A stretch of 64,000 bases of DNA from Acidobacteriota bacterium (GCA_028876385.1 JAGWSF010000111.1:1-64000), one strand, 5' to 3'; counted from the stretch's first letter, positions 35,334-42,827 are shown. Made by a program: numbers and translations. The notes: generated from the letters alone by a model not told the origin.

Positions 35334-35645
35334 CTATCGCTGGTCCCCGGGTGGGGCCTGCAGCTTGGCCATCACGTAGTCGACGGCGTCGCGCACCGTC
35401 TTCAGGTCCTCTAGGTCCTCGTCGTCGATCCGGAAACCGACCGTCCGCTCCGACAGGTCCTCCTCGAGGGCCTCGACCAGCTCGATGAGGGCGAGGGAGT
35501 CGGCCCCCAGGTCGTCACCGAAGGAAGCGCCTTCGGATATCGACTCGGGTTCGACCTCCAAGATGTCGGACAGATTGTTCCTGATGAGCTCGAAGACCTG
35601 CTTGCGGTCCATCGGGCTTCCGGCGACGTGGGTCTCGGCGGGCAT
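35334..35645 (-). CDS. acpP: Acyl carrier protein
   Basis: ACP carries growing fatty acyl chains on a phosphopantetheine arm. The 103-residue product has the modification site in DDLGADSLALIELVEALEE and the typical acidic composition. It lies between plsX and rnc, as in many bacteria. ATG 35645 has AGGA upstream, but ATG 35612 (starting MDRKQVFEL) fits the usual ACP length better; both are possible. Confidence 0.94.
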   Translation of the reverse strand: MPAETHVAGSPMDRKQVFELIRNNLSDILEVEPESISEGASFGDDLGADSLALIELVEALEEDLSERTVGFRIDDEDLEDLKTVRDAVDYVMAKLQAPPGDQR

Positions 35646-35655
35646 CGGGCGGATC

Positions 35656-36708
35656 CTACTCCCCCGGCTCGGGTCCTTCAGCCGAAGAGGCGACGGCCCG
35701 GCGCAGCTGACCGACCAGGTCGTCGGCGACGGCCCGGCGCCCGACCTCGACGGCGTTGACGATGGCCCGGGCCGACGAGGACCCGTGGCTGATGATGCAC
35801 ACGCCGTCCACGCCGAGCAGGACGGCCCCCCCGTAGGTCTCGGGGTCGAGCTCGCCGGCGAGGGGCATCAGGGCCCCGAGCAGGGCGGCCCCCGCCTCGT
35901 CGGGAACGCCGGGACCGCCGACCGCCCCGAGGACGGCCTTCATGGCGAACTTCATCGAGCCCTCGAGGGTCTTCAGGACGACGTTGCCGGTGAACCCGTC
36001 GGTGACGATCACGTCGGCGGCATCCGACATCACATCGCGACCCTCGACGTTGCCGACGAACTCGACGTCGGGCCCCCCCGCTCCGTCGGCGAGCAGGGCG
36101 TGGGTCTCCTTGGCCAAGGGGTTGCCCTTGCCGGGCTCCTCGCCGATGGACAACAACGCCACCCGGGGCCGGGCCAGACCCAGCCTCACCCGGGCGAAGG
36201 CCGATCCCATCTGGGCGAACTGGACCAGCCACGCCGGCGAGCATTCGGCGTTGGCGCCGGCATCGAGCAGAACCGTCGGCGACAAGCCGGGGACGGGGAT
36301 GATGGTGGCGATGGCCGGGCGGGCCACCCCCCGGATGCGGCCCATGCGGAACAGGGCGCTGGCCATGGCCGCACCGGTGTTGCCGGCGCTCACCATGGCC
36401 CCGGCCCGACCGTCGCGCACCGCCTCGGCGGCACGCACCAGCGAGGAGTCCTTCTTGGTCCGCACCGCCCGGGCCGGGTCCTCGTTCATCTCGATGGTCT
36501 GCGAGGCGGGGATCACTTCCAGACCACAGGTGTCACCCATGCGGGCGGGGTCACCCACGAGCAGCACCGGCGCCCCCGCCTCAGCAGCTAGGAGGGCCCC
36601 GGCCACGATCTCGGCCGGAGCCCGGTCGCCGCCCATGGCGTCGACGGCGATCGGCAGCTCCGCCCCCCGAGGCGGCGCCGTGGCGGGTGCGGGCGACCCG
36701 TCAGTCAA
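35656..36708 (-). CDS. plsX: Phosphate acyltransferase PlsX
   Basis: PlsX converts acyl-ACP to acyl-phosphate for phospholipid synthesis. The 350-residue protein has the N-terminal PIAVDAMGGDRAPAEIVAGAL, then GAMVSAGNTGAAMASALFRMGRI, LLDAGANAECSP, LSIGEEPGKGN and DVIVTDGFTGNVVLKTLEG. The start TTG 36708 lies two bases after the rpmF stop and is the only usable start near the conserved N-terminus. The rpmF-plsX-acpP-rnc order is classical. Confidence 0.94.
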   Translation of the reverse strand: MTDGSPAPATAPPRGAELPIAVDAMGGDRAPAEIVAGALLAAEAGAPVLLVGDPARMGDTCGLEVIPASQTIEMNEDPARAVRTKKDSSLVRAAEAVRDGRAGAMVSAGNTGAAMASALFRMGRIRGVARPAIATIIPVPGLSPTVLLDAGANAECSPAWLVQFAQMGSAFARVRLGLARPRVALLSIGEEPGKGNPLAKETHALLADGAGGPDVEFVGNVEGRDVMSDAADVIVTDGFTGNVVLKTLEGSMKFAMKAVLGAVGGPGVPDEAGAALLGALMPLAGELDPETYGGAVLLGVDGVCIISHGSSSARAIVNAVEVGRRAVADDLVGQLRRAVASSAEGPEPGE

Positions 36709-36710
36709 GG

Positions 36711-36890
36711 TCAGCCGACGTCGATGGCTTGACGGCCCTTGTACCAACCGCAGTTGGGGCAGACCACGTGAGGCAGCTTGGCGTTGTGGCACTGCGGGCA
36801 GATGCTGCGCGCCGGAACGGTCAGCGACCAGGCACTGGCCCGCCGGCTCCGGCTCTTGGCCTTGGAGGTCTTCTTCTTGGGGACGGCCAT
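36711..36890 (-). CDS. rpmF: 50S ribosomal protein L32
   Basis: A 59-residue frame on the minus strand starts MAVPKKKTSKAKSRSRRAS and holds the zinc-binding pairs CPQC and CPNCG, followed by WYKGRQAIDVG and a TGA stop. It is the zinc-ribbon form of L32. It is just under 60 residues, so it is easily missed. The gene stands directly upstream of plsX and after the DUF177 gene, the conserved order. Confidence 0.96.
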   Translation of the reverse strand: MAVPKKKTSKAKSRSRRASAWSLTVPARSICPQCHNAKLPHVVCPNCGWYKGRQAIDVG

Positions 36891-37003
36891 GGTTGGGGGA
36901 TCTCCGTAGGATGCGTGGGGCGGCTCCGGTCAAACCGGATCGCTGGTCGGGCGGGGCCGGGCCGGACGCGCGTCAAGGACCAGCCCAGACCAGCCCGGTT
37001 ATT

Positions 37004-37591
37004 CTAGGCGGTCGGACGGGGGTCCGCACCAGCGGGGGGGCCGGGCCCCTCCTCGGGCACCCCGGGGGAGAGATCGCGCAACACGTCGAGGCCGGCCCAG
37101 CGGGGGTCACCGCCGGCCGGCGGGCAGGTGCAGGGGCCATCGTTGAGGTCGGCACCGCAGGTCGGACACAACCCTGCGCAGCCCTCCCGGCACAAGGGGG
37201 CGATGGGCAGTTCGAGCAGGATGGCGTCGCGCACCAGCGGGCGCAGGTCGAGCATTTCACCGGAGAGGGGGTAGGTCTCCTCGTCCTGGTCGGGGGGCTC
37301 GCCGGGACTGCGGGGGCGGTACAGCTCGCGTACCTCGCAGCGCAGCACCCCGCCCACCGGCGTCAGGCACCTGCGGCACTCCCCGACCCAAGGCGCGTCG
37401 ATACCGGCGGCCACCTCTATGCCGCCGTCGACCGAGCACAGCGTGACCTCGGCCTGCACCTCCCGGTCCTCGGGCACTCGACTGTCGGCGACTCGCAGCT
37501 CGCCGATGCGCCCCGACCGGTTCTCCTGGCGGCGGTTGCCGAGCGACCGGCGCAGGGTGGTCACCGGCACCAGCCATGGGTTGGTGGTCAT
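37004..37591 (-). CDS. DUF177/YceD family protein
   Basis: YceD proteins are linked to 23S rRNA accumulation and always lie upstream of rpmF. The 195-residue protein contains GECRRCLTPVGG and the C-terminal cysteine cluster CREGCAGLCPTCGADLN. A Pro/Gly-rich tail of about 40 residues follows. I use ATG 37591 (MTTNPWLVPVTTLRR), the usual N-terminus, and reject the upstream in-frame extension. Confidence 0.92.
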   Translation of the reverse strand: MTTNPWLVPVTTLRRSLGNRRQENRSGRIGELRVADSRVPEDREVQAEVTLCSVDGGIEVAAGIDAPWVGECRRCLTPVGGVLRCEVRELYRPRSPGEPPDQDEETYPLSGEMLDLRPLVRDAILLELPIAPLCREGCAGLCPTCGADLNDGPCTCPPAGGDPRWAGLDVLRDLSPGVPEEGPGPPAGADPRPTA

Positions 37592-37640
37592 ACCGGCATC
37601 ACGCCGGCCCTCCCCCCGCCACCCGGGGGCGGAGGGCCGA

Positions 37641-38216
37641 TCAGGCCAGGTCCTGGTCGAAGAATGCCTCCTCACCGCCCATCGAGTCGAACGGGTCGAC
37701 CCCGGCCACCCGGCTGTCGGGGCCCTCCACGATGGGCGGCGGGGTGACCGACAGCTTCTCGCGTCCGGCGGCCACCGTCTTTATCGTGCGGTCCAGGACC
37801 ACTTCGAAGGCGGCCAGCTTCTGGTCGCAATAGTCCTCGGCCTCCATGCGCAGGCGGCGGGCCTCGTCCCGGGCCTCCTCGACCAGGCGTCGGGCCGTGG
37901 CGTGCGCCTCCCGGACGATCTCGGTGCGCTGGACCATGCGCTCGGCCTGCAAGCGGGCGGCCTGGACGATGTCGTCGCCCTCGCGCTGCATCTTGGCGAG
38001 GAACTCCTCGCGCTCGCGCAGGAGCCAACGGGCCTGGCGAGTCTCCTCCGGGAGGCGCCGGCAGGCGTCTTCGAGGAGGTCGAGGACCTCGTCCTTGTTA
38101 TCCAGCTTCACCGATGAGGACAGGGGGAGGGCGCGGGTGCCCTCGATGATGTCGATCACCCGGCGCAGCAGGCCCTCGGTGTCGGCGGGCAGGAGCGGCT
38201 CTTCGTCGATGGTCAC
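37641..38216 (-). CDS. sepIVA: DivIVA-like coiled-coil protein, SepIVA type
   Basis: The 191-residue protein is highly charged, with a short N-terminal segment (LLRRVIDIIEGTRALPLSSS) and a long coiled coil (about 45-160) rich in Arg, Glu and Ala, including VREAHATARRLVEEARDEA. Its place between coaD/rsmD and DUF177/rpmF is that of mycobacterial SepIVA, an essential septation factor, and the N-terminal motif fits. The function here is inferred from synteny and composition. GTG 38216 is preceded by GGAG at seven bases. Confidence 0.8.
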   Translation of the reverse strand: MTIDEEPLLPADTEGLLRRVIDIIEGTRALPLSSSVKLDNKDEVLDLLEDACRRLPEETRQARWLLREREEFLAKMQREGDDIVQAARLQAERMVQRTEIVREAHATARRLVEEARDEARRLRMEAEDYCDQKLAAFEVVLDRTIKTVAAGREKLSVTPPPIVEGPDSRVAGVDPFDSMGGEEAFFDQDLA

Positions 38217-38232
38217 AACACTGCTCCCACGG

Positions 38233-38715
38233 TCAGGCGAACTTGAGCTTCAGCATGTCCAGCACCGGACCGGGCACCGTCGAGCCGATACGGTCGGCGC
38301 CCCCGAATCGGGCGAAGTCGCGCACGTACTTGGAGGCGATGAACGAGTATTCGGACGAGCAGGGGATGAAGAGAGTCTCGATCCCCGAAACCTTCTTGTT
38401 CATCTGGGCCTGCTGCAGCTCCGATTCGGCGTCGGAGGCCACTCGCAGACCCTTGACGATGACATCGGCGCCCACGTCGCGGGCCAGGTCCACGACCAGG
38501 CTGGAGAACGAATCGAGCGACACATTGTCGAGGTGCGACACCGAGTCGGCGATCATCTTCTGCCGCTCCTCGAGGGTGAACAACGGCTCGCCCTTCTGGG
38601 TGTTGCGCATCGGCGCCACGACCACGTGGTCGAACAGGCGCGACGCCGCCTCCACCACCTCGAGGTGGCCGTTGTGGAAAGGGTCGAACGAACCCGGAAA
38701 GAGGGCGGTTCTCAA
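38233..38715 (-). CDS. coaD: Phosphopantetheine adenylyltransferase
   Basis: CoaD makes dephospho-CoA, the penultimate step of CoA synthesis. The nucleotidyltransferase motif FPGSFDPFHNGHLEVVE opens the protein, with VVAPMRNTQKG, VIVKGLRVASDAESE and the C-terminal YSFIASKYVRDFARFGG. Its 160 residues are typical. TTG 38715 overlaps the rsmD stop (TTGA), the usual coupled arrangement of this pair. An upstream in-frame part is antisense-like and rejected. Confidence 0.95.
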   Translation of the reverse strand: MRTALFPGSFDPFHNGHLEVVEAASRLFDHVVVAPMRNTQKGEPLFTLEERQKMIADSVSHLDNVSLDSFSSLVVDLARDVGADVIVKGLRVASDAESELQQAQMNKKVSGIETLFIPCSSEYSFIASKYVRDFARFGGADRIGSTVPGPVLDMLKLKFA

Positions 38716-39260
38716 GCTGGGATCTCGGGCTTCGCGATGGACACCAGAGTACCGCCGTATCTCCTGGCCTTCACAGTCTGCCACCCCGGGCCGGGACTCC
38801 AAGGGGTCGTCGCCCCCTCCCACCCGGTCTCGGCCACGAGGAGGCGGCACCGCCCGGCCAGCGCCTCCAGCAGCTGGGGCCAGGCGTCGAAACGGTAGGG
38901 CGGGTCGGCGAACACCAGGTCGAAGTCGGGGGCTCGCCGGACGTACTCGAGAGCGTCGGCGCGCACCACCGTGGCCCGGGCCGCGTCGTCTCCGAGGACC
39001 TGGAGGTTACGCTTGATGGCCTCCACCGCGGCGGGGTGGCGCTCGACGAGGACGGCCGAATCGGCCCCCCTCGAGAGGCACTCGACGCCCATGGCCCCGC
39101 TACCGGCGAACAGGTCCAGGACCGACGCCCCTTCGACCTCGTCCATGCTCGACAGGATGTCGAAGACCGCCTCGCGCACCCGGTCGCTGGTCGGGCGGGT
39201 GGCCGACCCTCTCGGAGCCTGGAGGGTCCTTCCCCGGGCGCGGCCGGCCACCACTCTCAC
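38712..39260 (-). CDS. rsmD: 16S rRNA (guanine-N2)-methyltransferase RsmD
   Basis: RsmD methylates G966 of 16S rRNA. The 182-residue product starts VRVVAGRARGRTLQAP and has PTSDRVREAVFDIL, the SAM-binding motif VLDLFAGSGAMGVECLSRGA and the catalytic DLVFADPPY. GTG 39260 is chosen because it starts the conserved first strand. It overlaps coaD by four bases and is divergent from a small plus-strand gene 18 bp away. Confidence 0.95.
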   Translation of the reverse strand: MRVVAGRARGRTLQAPRGSATRPTSDRVREAVFDILSSMDEVEGASVLDLFAGSGAMGVECLSRGADSAVLVERHPAAVEAIKRNLQVLGDDAARATVVRADALEYVRRAPDFDLVFADPPYRFDAWPQLLEALAGRCRLLVAETGWEGATTPWSPGPGWQTVKARRYGGTLVSIAKPEIPA

Positions 39261-39278
39261 ATCGGGCAAGCTACCGGC

Positions 39279-39452
39279 ATGGAGCCCGACGCGACCATCA
39301 CCTGCATCGACTGCGGCGGGGTGGCCCACCTGCTGTCGACGTGGCCCGACGACGACCCGCCCCAGCCGGGCGACATCATGGTCTACCGCTGCGCCGACTG
39401 CCTGGACCGCTGGGACCTGGAGTTGCCCGTCGACGAGCCCGGCGACGGGTGA
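39279..39452 (+). CDS. Small zinc-ribbon-like protein (57 aa)
   Basis: A short plus-strand frame starts MEPDATITCIDCGG and ends with CADCLDRWDLELPVDE. Two CxxC pairs about 30 residues apart suggest one bound zinc. It fits exactly between rsmD and recG, on the opposite strand. No ribosome binding site is visible, so it could be translated from a leaderless transcript. I do not recognise the family and suggest no function beyond metal binding. Confidence 0.65.
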   Translation: MEPDATITCIDCGGVAHLLSTWPDDDPPQPGDIMVYRCADCLDRWDLELPVDEPGDG

Positions 39453-39482
39453 CGGTCAGCGCCCGGGGCCTACGCGCAACGG

Positions 39483-41606
39483 TCAGCTCTTGAACAGGTA
39501 GGCCCGGTCCTCCTCCTCGAGCAGCATCTCGATCTCGGCCGCCAGCCCGGGCAACCCCTCGAGACCGGGATGGTCGTCGACGAGAGCGAAAGCCACCCGG
39601 CGGGCCACCGCCACCAGTTCCTTGTCCCGGCGCAACGACGCCAGCTTGAGGTCGGTGGCCCCCTTCTGGCGGGTACCGAGGATGGTTCCCTCCCCTCTCA
39701 GCTCCAGGTCCACCTCGGCCAGCTCGAAGCCGTCGGTGCTGCGCTCCAGAGCGCCGAGTCGTTCCTCGGAATCGGGCCCCAACCCCTCGCCGAGCAGGTA
39801 GCAGTACGAGACGGCCGCCCCCCGGCCGACCCGGCCGCGTAGCTGGTGCAGCTGGGCTATCCCGAAGCGGTCGGCGTCCTCGATGACCATGACCGTGGCG
39901 TTGGGTACGTCCACGCCGACCTCGATGACCGTCGTGGAGACCAGCACCTCGAGCTGGCCGCGTCGGAACTCGGTCATGACGGCGTCCTTGTCGGCGGCGC
40001 TCATCTGGCCGTGGAGGAGGCCCAGCCTCAGGTTCTCGAGCTCGCCGCCGGGGCCGCCCAGTCGGGCGAACTCCTCGGTGGCCGATTTGGCCTGAATCTT
40101 CTCCGATTCGTCGATGAGCGGGCAGACCACGTAGGCCTGGTGGCCGGCCGCCACCTCGGATCGGACCATGTCCCACGCCGAGGCCTCCTCGAGGGGGCCG
40201 CGGGCCCAGTGGGTGCGGATCGGGGTCCGGCCCGGGGGCAGCTCGTCGAGGATGGTGGTGTCGAGGTCCCCGTAGACGGTCATGGCCGCGGTGCGCGGTA
40301 TGGGGGTGGCGGTCATCACCAGCACGTCGGGAACGGCGTCTCCCGCCCCCTTGTCCCGGAGGGCGGCCCGCTGCTCGACCCCGAAGCGGTGCTGCTCGTC
40401 GATCACCACGCACCCCAAGCTGCGGAAGGCCACCGACTCGGTCAGCAGCGCGTGGGTGCCGATGAGGATGTCGACGCTCCCGTCGGCGAGCCGCTGGTGC
40501 AACCGGTTCCTCTCCGTGGCGGTCGTCCGGTTGGTCAGCAGCGCGACCTCGAGGGGGCGCTCGGCGAAGAGCGTGTCCTCGCTCGGCACCGTCAAGCCGG
40601 CCAGCAGCTGCGACACCCCGGCGTGATGCTGCTCGGCCAGCACCTCCGTCGGGGCCATCAGCGCCCCCTGGTGGCCCCCCTGTACGGCGGTGAGGAGGGC
40701 CATCACGGCCACCACCGTCTTGCCCGCACCGACGTCGCCCTGCAGCAACCGGTGCATCGGGTGGGGGCCGGCCATGTCGGTGGTGATCTCGTCGACCGCC
40801 CGCTTCTGGGCCGCGGTCATGTCGAACGGCAAGCGCTCCTCGAAGCGGGCCACCAGCTCCCCGCCGACGCGGTGGCGGAGGCCCTTGGCCTCGCGCTCCA
40901 TGGCCCGCTTCCTCATCACCAGCACTACTTGGAGGCGTAGCAACTCGTCGAAGGCCAGGCGGGTGCGGGCCTTGGTAGCGGTGGCCATGGAGTCCGGTTC
41001 GTGGATCTGCCGCAGCGCCCAGTCGCGGCTGACCAGGCCGAGCTCGTCGCGCCAGCCGGCCGGCAGCGGGTCGTCGAAGCCGGGTTGCACCCGGCGCAGG
41101 GCCTCGGTGACCCAACCGGCCAGCTGCCAGGTCATCAGACCGGCTTTCTCCGACTGGGGGTAGACGGCGACGATCCGGCCCGTGCGGTCCCCCACCAGAT
41201 CGACCACCGGGTTGGTCATCTGCAGGCGACCCCGGAAACGCTCCACCTTGCCGAAGACGGTGACCTCGGATCCTTCCAGCAGCTGGCGGCCCCGCCACGG
41301 CTGGTTGAAGAACGACACCCGCAGGTAGCTGGAGCCGTCGAACAACTCGCTTTCGACCATGGTCCGCCCCTGGCGGGTCCGCCGGCTGGTGGTCTTGCGC
41401 ACCCGGGCCAGCACCATCGCCGGCTGGCCCTCCACGAGGTCGGCGATCGGTAACTGGTTGGAGCGGTCGATGTAGCGGCGGGGATAGAAGGTGACCAGGT
41501 CCAAGATGGTGGCGATACCCGTCTCGCGCAGGGCCTCGGCGTGTTTGGGCCCGACCCCGCGCAGGCGATCCACCGGGATCCCGGCCAGATCCGGAAGGGA
41601 TTTCAC
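39483..41606 (-). CDS. recG: ATP-dependent DNA helicase RecG
   Basis: RecG remodels stalled forks and branched DNA. The 707-residue protein has the N-terminal wedge/OB domain (GVGPKHAEALRETGIATILDL, LPIADLVEGQPAMVLARV), Walker A LLQGDVGAGKTVVA, the DEAH-type VIDEQHRFGVEQR, MTATPIPRTAAMTVYGDLD and the C-terminal helicase motifs ATEEFARLGG, STTVIEVGVDVPNATVMVIEDADRFGIAQL (two pieces) and QLRGRVGRG. The GTG start lies inside the left attachment repeat. Without the integrated element this start would overlap the stop of the FakA-like gene as GTGA. Confidence 0.96.
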   Translation of the reverse strand: MKSLPDLAGIPVDRLRGVGPKHAEALRETGIATILDLVTFYPRRYIDRSNQLPIADLVEGQPAMVLARVRKTTSRRTRQGRTMVESELFDGSSYLRVSFFNQPWRGRQLLEGSEVTVFGKVERFRGRLQMTNPVVDLVGDRTGRIVAVYPQSEKAGLMTWQLAGWVTEALRRVQPGFDDPLPAGWRDELGLVSRDWALRQIHEPDSMATATKARTRLAFDELLRLQVVLVMRKRAMEREAKGLRHRVGGELVARFEERLPFDMTAAQKRAVDEITTDMAGPHPMHRLLQGDVGAGKTVVAVMALLTAVQGGHQGALMAPTEVLAEQHHAGVSQLLAGLTVPSEDTLFAERPLEVALLTNRTTATERNRLHQRLADGSVDILIGTHALLTESVAFRSLGCVVIDEQHRFGVEQRAALRDKGAGDAVPDVLVMTATPIPRTAAMTVYGDLDTTILDELPPGRTPIRTHWARGPLEEASAWDMVRSEVAAGHQAYVVCPLIDESEKIQAKSATEEFARLGGPGGELENLRLGLLHGQMSAADKDAVMTEFRRGQLEVLVSTTVIEVGVDVPNATVMVIEDADRFGIAQLHQLRGRVGRGAAVSYCYLLGEGLGPDSEERLGALERSTDGFELAEVDLELRGEGTILGTRQKGATDLKLASLRRDKELVAVARRVAFALVDDHPGLEGLPGLAAEIEMLLEEEDRAYLFKS

Positions 41607-41620
41607 TCGATGCTGAACAG
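41603..41620. other. attL core (18-bp direct repeat)
   Basis: The sequence TCACTCGATGCTGAACAG is identical to 57581-57598. The bases flanking it differ on both sides (T/C before, C/G after). On the minus strand it reads as the last five codons plus stop of the FakA-like gene, and it contains the recG GTG at 41604-41606. The element begins at 41621. Confidence 0.93.
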
Positions 41621-41724
41621 CGATGACGCTGCTACCGCTGTAGTACGGCCCATACCCAGCGCAGACTACCGAACCGCCAGGAGCACAATTATCGAGCGAC
41701 AGAAAGGGGTCTAGAAGGGCGACG

Positions 41725-42315
41725 ATGACTGGCGAATTTCACCCGGGTTCCCCCACCAACGTCTCACGTTGTGAGCCACACTCGAACATGCCGGTAGACA
41801 TTCTCGGCCAGGTACTCGACGTCGACACCTGGCAGCCGCTCTCCTCGTGCGCCGACCCGAAGCTCGCTGCCGGGGCCAACTGGTTCCCGGCCCAGCACCA
41901 CGCTCGGGACGCCGCCACCGAGCAGGCCTACCGGGTGTGTGCCGCCTGCCCGGTGCGGATCCAGTGCCTGGCCTACGCGCTCCTCCAGGACCGCAACCGG
42001 GACCGGTCGATCTTCGGCGGGGTCAGCCCTCGTCGCCGGTCCCGGTTGAAGCGGATCCTGGCCGAGGCCGGTCTACCCATCGCCCTACGGGTCTGCACCC
42101 ACTGCGGTCGCAGGTTCTCGACGACCATCACCTACCCACGCGAGCGGGTGTGCTGCTCCGACACCTGCCGAGCCGCTCGCCGGCGGACGCTGTCGCAGGG
42201 CCAGGAGGGAAGACGCTCCCGGCGCCTACATGGGGTCGCGGCGCTCGCCGTCGGCGTCGATAACGCGCTCGGTCCAGCGGGCGCCGTCCCACCAGCGTTT
42301 CATGTGACGGCCTGA
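41725..42315 (+). CDS. WhiB-like Fe-S transcription factor with an extra C-terminal cysteine cluster (element-encoded)
   Basis: The 196-residue protein has the WhiB cluster C42, C72, C75, C81 (VCAACPVRIQC), expected to bind a [4Fe-4S] cluster, followed by the turn and basic tail IFGGVSPRRRSRLKR. A second metal-site-like cluster follows (CTHC at 124-127, then CC at 143-144 and C148), then an Arg-rich segment. Phage-borne WhiB proteins are known from mycobacteriophages, where one can block host WhiB2 and superinfection. AAGGG lies five bases before the ATG. It stands at the element's left end, divergent from recG. Its last 90 bases overlap the 3' end of the DUF2510 gene, so the tail beyond residue 165 may be fortuitous. 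Confidence 0.88.
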   Translation: MTGEFHPGSPTNVSRCEPHSNMPVDILGQVLDVDTWQPLSSCADPKLAAGANWFPAQHHARDAATEQAYRVCAACPVRIQCLAYALLQDRNRDRSIFGGVSPRRRSRLKRILAEAGLPIALRVCTHCGRRFSTTITYPRERVCCSDTCRAARRRTLSQGQEGRRSRRLHGVAALAVGVDNALGPAGAVPPAFHVTA

Positions 42316-42537
42316 GGGGTCCGCATACCAGCCGGCGGCTCGTGCGGGCTGCGTGGGTGTGCGGAGGAGTCCGAGGACTCTCTGCTGGTAGGCGGCTTCC
42401 CGGTTGGCTAGTTCCACCTCGAGCGCGAACTGCCGCTCGGATGCCCTCATGATCCGGGCCTTCTTGGAGTTCGGGTTGACCGCGACCCGGCCGAGGCCGC
42501 CTGTCCCGACGATGAACGCCTTGCGAAGGAACCCCAT
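42226..42537 (-). CDS. DUF2510 domain protein
   Basis: The 103-residue protein ends with a DUF2510 motif (AGWYADPSGRHMKRWWDGARW), a small actinobacterial domain often found near membrane proteins. The N-terminal half (MGFLRKAFIVGTGGLGRVAV) and a helical middle region have no clear match. AAGGGG lies five bases before the ATG, within the end of the HTH gene two bases upstream, so the pair is an operon. Its 3' end overlaps that of the WhiB-like gene on the other strand. Confidence 0.85.
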   Translation of the reverse strand: MGFLRKAFIVGTGGLGRVAVNPNSKKARIMRASERQFALEVELANREAAYQQRVLGLLRTPTQPARAAGWYADPSGRHMKRWWDGARWTERVIDADGERRDPM

Positions 42538-42539
42538 GG

Positions 42540-42740
42540 CTACCCCTTCCCGGTGTCGGCGCCCTTATCGTAGCGGCCGGCCGCTTTCGCCCAGGTTTCG
42601 ACGTCATCCCGGAGCCATATGCGCCCGGCGCTGATCTCTCCTACTGGAGTGGGGAAGTCGCCGGCGCGGCTCAGTTGATCGGCGCGTTGGCGGCTCACGC
42701 CGAGCATTTGGCCGATCTCCTTGACCCCGACGAGATCCAT
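42540..42740 (-). CDS. Small HTH DNA-binding protein (AlpA/excisionase-like)
   Basis: This 66-residue protein has a MerR/AlpA-type helix-turn-helix: VGVKEIGQMLGVSRQRADQL, then FPTPVGEISAGRIWLRDDVETWAK, the usual wing and specificity segment of excisionase-like proteins. ATG 42740 starts the domain exactly; an upstream in-frame stretch is non-conserved. It could be the excisionase or the control protein of the element, and its position at a divergent promoter region fits a regulator. The choice between the two roles is open. Confidence 0.8.
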   Translation of the reverse strand: MDLVGVKEIGQMLGVSRQRADQLSRAGDFPTPVGEISAGRIWLRDDVETWAKAAGRYDKGADTGKG

Positions 42741-42749
42741 ACTCTCATC

Positions 42750-42801
42750 TTGACAGACGCAAGTGCCCGTGCCAAGGTGGGCATTGACACACGCAAGGCC
42801 C
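42750..42801. promoter_or_regulatory. Direct repeats in the divergent control region (candidate operators)
   Basis: Two copies of TTGACA(G/C)ACGCAAG(T/G)(G/C)CC start at 42750 and 42784, 34 bp apart. They lie between the HTH gene (minus) and the plus-strand gene at 42850. The TTGACA of each resembles a -35 box on the plus strand, but no good -10 box follows. The spacing of about three helical turns suits a regulator binding one face of the DNA. Confidence 0.45.
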
Positions 42802-42827
42802 CGGCGGTGCTCGAACACCCCGGGGCC
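42797..42827. other. Stable hairpin upstream of the plus-strand gene
   Basis: GGCCCCGG (42797-42804) pairs with CCGGGGCC (42820-42827), and GGTG pairs with CACC inside it around a CTCGAA loop, with a single bulged C. That makes a 12-bp stem. It lies ten bases before the AAGGAG of the gene at 42850, so it could act as an attenuator in that leader. It overlaps the end of the second direct repeat. Confidence 0.6.

Noticed and set aside
35942-37747. 601-residue plus-strand frame over plsX, rpmF and DUF177
   Set aside because: It is antisense to three certain genes, including the easily missed rpmF, and has shadow composition.
41725-42315. WhiB-like gene as a host gene next to recG
   Set aside because: It lies inside the att repeats, to the element side of attL, so it belongs to the element.
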